The position numbers and the translations under genes are program-made. A model generated the notes under the pieces. The model did no database searches. It saw only the letters and a program-made list of their open reading frames with translations, and was not told the origin of the DNA. Positions 5,630-8,918 of a stretch of DNA of 8,918 nucleotides are shown here, one piece after another. This DNA is from Bacillota bacterium (GTDB taxonomy: Bacteria > Bacillota > Clostridia > Peptostreptococcales > Anaerovoracaceae), in assembly GCA_017431395.1 (NCBI GenBank), contig JAFRLD010000148.1, positions 1-8,918 of the forward strand, read 5' to 3'. Position 1 is the first letter of the stretch; each line of letters starts with the position of its first letter.

Positions 5630-5651
5630 GCAAAAGCTGGCCAGCTTTTGC
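5630..5651. promoter_or_regulatory. Perfect 22-bp palindrome between folE2 and the repeat-protein gene
   Basis: Half-site GCAAAAGCTGG (5630-5640) is followed directly by its exact reverse complement (5641-5651). It begins 7 bp after the folE2 stop. As RNA it would form a 9-bp hairpin with a GGCC loop, but no U-tract follows outside the stem, so it is at best an unusual terminator. AT-rich -10-like sequence (TATATA, 5657-5662) lies just downstream, and the normal -35 position would fall inside the palindrome, so a regulator site for the next gene is also possible. Confidence 0.5.
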
Positions 5652-5684
5652 ATAAATATATACGTTACAGAAAGGAGAACTAAG

Positions 5685-5924
5685 ATGGATCTGTTAAAGA
5701 AAATTGAGGGACTTAAGGACAAGGCGGAGGACGCTCTGGAGAAGACGGATATCGACGATAAGCTTAAGGCGAAGGCCGGTGAGTTAAAGGACAAGGCAGA
5801 GGACATCCTGGAGAAGACGGATATCGACGATAAGATCAAGGATAAGGCCCAGGACGTTCTGGATAAGACCGACATCGATGAGAAGATCGCTGAGAAGGCG
5901 AACGAGATCAAAGAGAAACTCTAA
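5685..5924 (+). CDS. Small charged repeat protein, unknown function
   Basis: A 79-residue protein with no Cys, Trp, Phe, Tyr, Pro, His or Arg, built almost wholly from Lys, Asp, Glu, Ala, Leu and Ile. Three near-identical repeats start at residues 11, 35 and 52, each reading KDKAxDxLxKTDIDxK; the first is followed by seven extra residues. The pattern should give amphipathic helices, as in LEA-like stress proteins or apolipoprotein-type surface helices, but I do not recognise a named family. At DNA level a 27-nt stretch is repeated exactly (5736-5762 and 5808-5834), which points to recent tandem duplication. The ATG at 5685 is chosen because GAAAGGAG lies just upstream; the GTG at 5628 would read through the palindrome and has no binding site. 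There is no signal peptide or membrane segment, so it is probably cytoplasmic. A strong terminator ends the unit. Confidence 0.8.
   Translation: MDLLKKIEGLKDKAEDALEKTDIDDKLKAKAGELKDKAEDILEKTDIDDKIKDKAQDVLDKTDIDEKIAEKANEIKEKL
5736..5834 (+). repeat. Internal direct repeat in the charged repeat protein gene
   Basis: A 27-nt sequence occurs exactly twice (5736-5762 and 5808-5834), offset by 72 nt or 24 codons, and a more diverged third copy follows 51 nt after the second. Near-identity including third codon positions suggests recent duplication or conversion. Copy number may vary between strains. Confidence 0.85.
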
Positions 5925-5950
5925 AGGCATTGGAACAGGAAACCTGTGAT

Positions 5951-5986
5951 GAGCTGTTCTGCCTAGGGCAGGGCAGTTCGTTTTTT
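5951..5986 (+). terminator. Intrinsic terminator after the repeat protein gene
   Basis: A 13-bp stem (5951-5963 with 5967-5979, three G-U wobbles) closes a 3-nt loop and is followed by G and six T (5981-5986). It lies 26 bp after the stop codon and only 8-17 bp before the possible EcsC starts. An upstream GAACAG (5933-5938) could pair with CTGTTC (5954-5959) in the 5' arm of the stem. Confidence 0.88.
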
Positions 5987-6002
5987 GCATGGGATGGAGA
6001 GC

Positions 6003-6776
6003 ATGAACGAGAAGGAAATCCGACGGGAACTGCGGCGGGTGCGCCACAGGGAAAACGAGATACTGGCAAGGAACAGATTCAATAAAGGCCTCAATCTGGA
6101 GAGCCTGCTGAACAAATACATCCCTGATACGCTGGAGCAAACGCTGGACAGCGCTTTTAGGGAGGCCTTCCGTTTGATTTTTGCCAAAGGCACGCAGGTG
6201 ATCGGCAAGACGTTCAATGAGAAGAAGCTGCGGGAATCCGAAGGGTCGGATGCGCAGGTGCAGCGAAGCGGGGCACAGGACATGCTGCTGACGACGGCGG
6301 AGGGGACCGGCCTCGGCCTCATCGGAGTCGGTCTGCCGGACATTCCGGTGTTCACCGGGATGCTGCTGCGTACGGTCTATCAGTGCGCTGCCAGCTATGG
6401 GTTCAAGTACACGACGAAAACGGAGCAGGTCTTCATCCTGCTGCTGATCGAAGCGGCGCTTACCCGGGGAAAAGAAGCGGAGAAACGCAGCCACGAGGTC
6501 GATGAATACATGAGAAAGGTCGATGTGGAAGACTTCGCCTACTACGGCAATATCAATGAGCAGATCGAAAGGGCGTCAAAGGCTTTATCCGATGAGACCC
6601 TGTACCTGAAATTCGTCCAGACCATCCCCGTGGTCGGGATCGCGGGGGGATTATCCAACCCGATCTATATGAACCGGGTCAGGAATTACGCCGAGGTCAA
6701 ATACAAGAAACGATGGCTGCTGAACCGGATGCGGGAGGCAAAAGCCAAGGCGCAGGAGTCTTCTGAAGAGGCATGA
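6003..6776 (+). CDS. EcsC family protein
   Basis: A protein of about 257 residues with the EcsC domain. The N-terminus is highly basic and charged (residues 1-26). The hallmark region at 103-134 holds GLGLIGVGLPDIPVFTGMLL and then SYGF, followed by a Glu-rich helix and a hydrophobic stretch (FILLLIEAA). A second hydrophobic Gly-rich patch (VVGIAGGLSNP) lies near residue 215, and the C-terminus is basic. EcsC proteins are named after the third gene of the Bacillus ecs operon; the function is unknown, though membrane association is likely. The start is uncertain: ATG 6003 has GGAGA only 2-3 nt upstream, ATG 5994 has no binding site, and TTG 5985 lies inside the terminator U-tract. No promoter fits between the terminator and the gene. 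It ends in its own terminator. Confidence 0.8.
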   Translation: MNEKEIRRELRRVRHRENEILARNRFNKGLNLESLLNKYIPDTLEQTLDSAFREAFRLIFAKGTQVIGKTFNEKKLRESEGSDAQVQRSGAQDMLLTTAEGTGLGLIGVGLPDIPVFTGMLLRTVYQCAASYGFKYTTKTEQVFILLLIEAALTRGKEAEKRSHEVDEYMRKVDVEDFAYYGNINEQIERASKALSDETLYLKFVQTIPVVGIAGGLSNPIYMNRVRNYAEVKYKKRWLLNRMREAKAKAQESSEEA

Positions 6777-6783
6777 ATCTGAA

Positions 6784-6817
6784 GATCCGATGCGGTTACG
6801 CATCGGATTCTTGTATT
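6784..6817 (+). terminator. Probable terminator of the EcsC gene
   Basis: A 10-bp perfect stem plus one G-U pair (6784-6794 with 6799-6809) closes a GTTA tetraloop. The downstream tract (TCTTGTATTT) is T-rich but broken, so termination may be partial. It starts 8 bp after the stop codon. Confidence 0.7.
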
Positions 6818-6851
6818 TAGCCGGGGGAAAAACAAAAAGGGGTTGATTACG

Positions 6852-6879
6852 TCGACAGATTTATGTCATACTATATAAA
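6852..6879 (+). promoter_or_regulatory. Promoter of the ArsB/NhaD-type permease gene
   Basis: A -35 TCGACA (6852-6857) and a -10 TATAAA (6874-6879) are spaced 16 bp apart. An alternative pair is TTGATT (6843-6848) with CATACT (6867-6872). Both -10 candidates overlap the left arm of an inverted repeat. Confidence 0.55.
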
Positions 6880-6905
6880 CTAGTGTGATTTGGCACTATA
6901 GTATG
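6867..6905 (+). promoter_or_regulatory. Inverted repeat over the permease promoter, candidate operator
   Basis: CATACTATA (6867-6875) and TATAGTATG (6897-6905) are perfect 9-bp arms separated by 21 bp, and a second dyad TAGTG/CACTA (6881-6885/6894-6898) is nested inside. The arms cover the -10 box and the leader up to about 12 bp before the AAAGGAG site. It could bind a repressor as DNA, or fold as an RNA hairpin near the ribosome binding site. I do not recognise the regulator. Confidence 0.5.
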
Positions 6906-6931
6906 AGGAGATTCAAAAGGAGTTTAGAAGT

Positions 6932-8212
6932 ATGACAGCAACACAGATTATTGCACTGGCCATATTTGTGGCGGTCATTGGTGTCATCGTGTCTGAGAAG
7001 CTGCACAGGGCGGCCTGTGCGCTGATCGGAGCTATGCTGCTGGTTTTGATCGGGATCCTGGAGCCGAAAGAGGCACTCGGCTTCATTGACTTCAATACCA
7101 TAGGCGTTCTGATCGGCATGATGATGTTCGTCGCAGTGGTCAAGAATTCAGGTCTATTCGAGTATCTGGCGGTGAAATCCGCGAAGATCGCGAAGGGCAA
7201 TCCCTGGCGGATCATGGTCGCTTTCATGATCATAACCGCGGTCCTGTCAGCGTTCCTGGACAACGTTACGACGGTTCTGCTGATCGGTCCTATGACCTTC
7301 AGTATCTGCCAGAAGCTGGAGCTGAATCCGGTACCGTTCCTGATGACACAGATCATTTCGTCCAATGTCGGTGGTACGGCTACCCTGATCGGTGACCCGC
7401 CGAACATCATGCTGGGAAGCGCAGCGGACATCAGCTTCCTGCAGTTCGTGATCTACGATGGCCCGATCGTCGTGATCACCATGGTCGCGACCGTGATCGC
7501 ATTCAAGTTCATGTATGGCAAGGGATTATCCGTTGCACCAGAGAAGATGGAACTGATCATGCAGATGAATGAAGGCGAAATGATCAAGGATCGGATCCTG
7601 TTCATCAAGAGCGTCGTCATGATCTTCCTGGTGGCGATCGCTTTCCTGCTTCATGACACACTGGAACTTAAGACCAGCGTTATCGCCCTGTCCTGTGCCG
7701 CTCTGATGATCATGATCGGCGGACAGGATGTAGAAGAGACGGTCCACGATGTTGAATGGCCGACGATCGTATTCTTCGCGTTCCTGTTCATCGTCGTAGG
7801 CGGCCTCGAGAAGGTCGGGCTGATCCATATGCTCGCGGAGACTCTGATCAACGCGACAGGATCTCACTATGTCGTCCTGATGATCGTCATCCTGTGGGTA
7901 TCTGCGATCTGCTCCGCAGTTCTGGATAATATCCCGTTCGTAGCGACCCTGATCCCGCTGATCCTGACCATGGAAGCCGAGGGTATCGATGTATGGCCGC
8001 TTTGGTGGGCTGTTTCCATTGGTGCTTGCTTCGGAGGCAACGGAACGATCATCGGAGCTTCCGCGAACGTCGTACTGACCGGTATCTCAGGAAGAAGAGG
8101 CTATCCGATCACATTCGTTCAGTTCCTGAAGGTCGGCGCCCCGATGATGCTTATGTCCATCGTGCTGGCGACCGGCTACCTGCTGATCCTGTTCGGCAAA
8201 TACTGGGGCTAG
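6932..8212 (+). CDS. ArsB/NhaD-superfamily ion transporter
   Basis: A polytopic membrane protein of 426 residues from the ion-transporter superfamily that includes NhaD Na+/H+ antiporters, ArsB arsenite pumps and P-protein/SLC13-type carriers. It shows the family's two inverted halves. The first has LSAFLDNVTTVLL (105-117) followed by GGTATLIGDPPNIMLG (147-162); the second has CSAVLDNIPFVATL (327-340) followed by GGNGTIIGASANVVLTG (368-384). The paired Asp-Asn residues (110-111, 332-333) and the GDPPN and GASAN loops normally form the substrate and ion site. About eleven or twelve membrane segments are expected, with a charged cytoplasmic loop near 200-222. AAAGGAG lies 8 nt upstream of the ATG. 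The substrate cannot be decided: no arsR, arsenate reductase or other hint is adjacent. It is monocistronic with its own terminator. Confidence 0.87.
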   Translation: MTATQIIALAIFVAVIGVIVSEKLHRAACALIGAMLLVLIGILEPKEALGFIDFNTIGVLIGMMMFVAVVKNSGLFEYLAVKSAKIAKGNPWRIMVAFMIITAVLSAFLDNVTTVLLIGPMTFSICQKLELNPVPFLMTQIISSNVGGTATLIGDPPNIMLGSAADISFLQFVIYDGPIVVITMVATVIAFKFMYGKGLSVAPEKMELIMQMNEGEMIKDRILFIKSVVMIFLVAIAFLLHDTLELKTSVIALSCAALMIMIGGQDVEETVHDVEWPTIVFFAFLFIVVGGLEKVGLIHMLAETLINATGSHYVVLMIVILWVSAICSAVLDNIPFVATLIPLILTMEAEGIDVWPLWWAVSIGACFGGNGTIIGASANVVLTGISGRRGYPITFVQFLKVGAPMMLMSIVLATGYLLILFGKYWG

Positions 8213-8265
8213 TCTCCATAGGGAGAATATCCGGCCTGGACCGGGACATCATAAGGAAATTTCGA

Positions 8266-8299
8266 GGAAGGGAATTGTCATTGACAATTCCCTTCTTTT
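8266..8299 (+). terminator. Intrinsic terminator of the permease gene
   Basis: A perfect 13-bp stem (8267-8279 with 8283-8295) closes a 3-nt ATT loop and is followed by TTTT (8296-8299). The stretch between the stop codon and this hairpin (8213-8265) holds a small TCTCC/GGAGA hairpin and nothing else I can name. Confidence 0.9.
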
Positions 8300-8311
8300 G
8301 TACGATATTAT
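8281..8311 (+). promoter_or_regulatory. Candidate promoter of the MBL-fold hydrolase gene, nested in the terminator
   Basis: A consensus -35 TTGACA (8281-8286) lies in the loop and 3' arm of the terminator hairpin, and a -10-like TATTAT (8306-8311) follows after 19 bp. The spacing is longer than ideal, so the call is tentative, but no better promoter is seen before the gene. Confidence 0.45.
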
Positions 8312-8352
8312 ATATGGGATTCTATGGACCAAAAGGACAGGGAGAATAAAAC

Positions 8353-8918
8353 ATGATAGAAGAAATCACGATCAATACACATAGTAGCATCCGGATCCGT
8401 GGGGACCGGGTGATCTATTTTGACCCGTTCCAGATCACAGAAGAAGTCCATGATGCGGATGTGATCTTCATCACCCATGATCATTACGATCATTTCGATC
8501 CGGCATCCATCGAGAAGATCCTGAAGGACGATACTATGATGGTCATCCCGAAGACATGCTTCGAAAGCTGGTCGGATTCCGGACTGATCGTGACCCAGGT
8601 CATCCAGATGGACCCGGAGGAGAAGATCGATATGGGAGGGATCCTGATCGAGACGGTTCCCGCTTATAACCATCTGAAGCCGTTCCATCCGAAGAAGAAG
8701 AAGTGGCTGGGTTATCTCGTGACGCTGGAGGACCGGCGGATCTATGTGGCCGGAGATACGGATGTGACCGAGGAGAGCCGGCAGGTCCGCTGTGATATCG
8801 CACTGGTTCCCGTCGGGGGCAAGTATACGATGAATGCAGCCAAAGCGGCGGAGCTTATCAATGAGATCGAGCCGGAGATCGCAGTGCCGACCCATTATGG
8901 CAACATCGTCGGCAAAGA
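8353..8918 (+). CDS. MBL-fold metal-dependent hydrolase (UlaG-like, COG2220), 3' end missing
   Basis: The first 188 codons of a metallo-beta-lactamase-fold enzyme, open to the window end. The metal-binding motif is HDHYDH (His42, His44, Asp46, His47), and the later ligands fit His107 (AYNH), Asp135 (VAGDTD) and His181 (PTHYG). The short N-terminal strand region, ITHDHYDHFD and VPTHYG are typical of the UlaG/YtkL-like hydrolases, which are generally about 200-230 residues, so perhaps 20-40 residues are missing. AGGGAG (8339-8344) lies 8 nt before the ATG. There is no signal peptide, so it is cytoplasmic. The substrate is unknown; UlaG itself is an L-ascorbate-6-phosphate lactonase, but no ascorbate genes are nearby and that role should not be assumed. 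Confidence 0.85.
   Translation, partial: MIEEITINTHSSIRIRGDRVIYFDPFQITEEVHDADVIFITHDHYDHFDPASIEKILKDDTMMVIPKTCFESWSDSGLIVTQVIQMDPEEKIDMGGILIETVPAYNHLKPFHPKKKKWLGYLVTLEDRRIYVAGDTDVTEESRQVRCDIALVPVGGKYTMNAAKAAELINEIEPEIAVPTHYGNIVGK

Noticed and set aside
5628..5684. GTG-initiated N-terminal extension of the repeat protein
   Set aside because: It would translate the palindrome into a sequence unlike the repeats and has no ribosome binding site, whereas the ATG at 5685 does.
2145..8212. High density of GATC in the coding genes
   Set aside because: It follows from frequent Ile ATC codons preceded by codons ending in G, not from a separate signal.
8353..8918. L-ascorbate-6-phosphate lactonase (ulaG)
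   Set aside because: Only the general MBL-fold COG2220 pattern is visible, the gene is cut, and no ascorbate uptake genes are nearby.

Overview
The window is a compact bacterial chromosome segment that most resembles a low- to mid-GC Firmicute of the class Clostridia. The reasons are strong AGGAG-type ribosome binding sites, extended -10 promoters, intrinsic terminators with U-tracts after nearly every unit, a YerB-type DUF3048 lipoprotein, an EcsC-family protein and a FolE2-type GTP cyclohydrolase. Placement below class is not possible from the sequence alone. There are no transposases, integrases, phage genes, tRNAs, rRNAs or CRISPR arrays.

Layout. Positions 1-281 are non-coding: the tail of a unit to the left, a stretch of short direct repeats, and the terminator of the minus-strand DUF3048 lipoprotein gene (282-1574). 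The divergent intergenic region 1575-2144 holds the lipoprotein promoter, a perfect 14-bp palindrome, and what looks like an independent non-coding RNA of about 310 nt (about 1782-2090) with its own promoter and a strong terminator. Next comes a tightly packed plus-strand block. It contains a zinc/manganese-type ABC ATPase (2145-2852) and permease (2852-3694) with overlapping codons, a TcdA-like tRNA t6A dehydratase (3714-4451), then a 6-carboxytetrahydropterin synthase homologue (QueD, 4482-4844) and GTP cyclohydrolase FolE2 (4844-5623), again with overlapping codons. A perfect 22-bp palindrome separates this block from a 79-residue repeat protein made almost wholly of charged helical repeats (5685-5924). 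Then follow a terminator, an EcsC-family gene (6003-6776), an ArsB/NhaD-superfamily permease (6932-8212) behind an operator-like inverted repeat, and the 5' part of an UlaG-like metallo-beta-lactamase-fold hydrolase (8353 to the window end).

How the genes fit together. FolE2 and QueD carry out consecutive steps from GTP: dihydroneopterin triphosphate, then a pterin product that feeds queuosine (tRNA position 34) and perhaps folate. The QueD active-site motif reads C-E-x-x-H-G-H, which has both the catalytic Cys of the queuosine enzyme and the Glu associated with the folate-type paralogue, so a dual role is plausible. TcdA modifies position 37 of tRNAs. A metal ABC transporter lacking its binding protein sits next to the zinc-sparing FolE2, which hints at metal-dependent logic in the block. 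The items most worth a second look are the unassigned RNA, the QueD motif, the repeat protein with its palindrome, and the unusual start of the EcsC gene just beyond a terminator.
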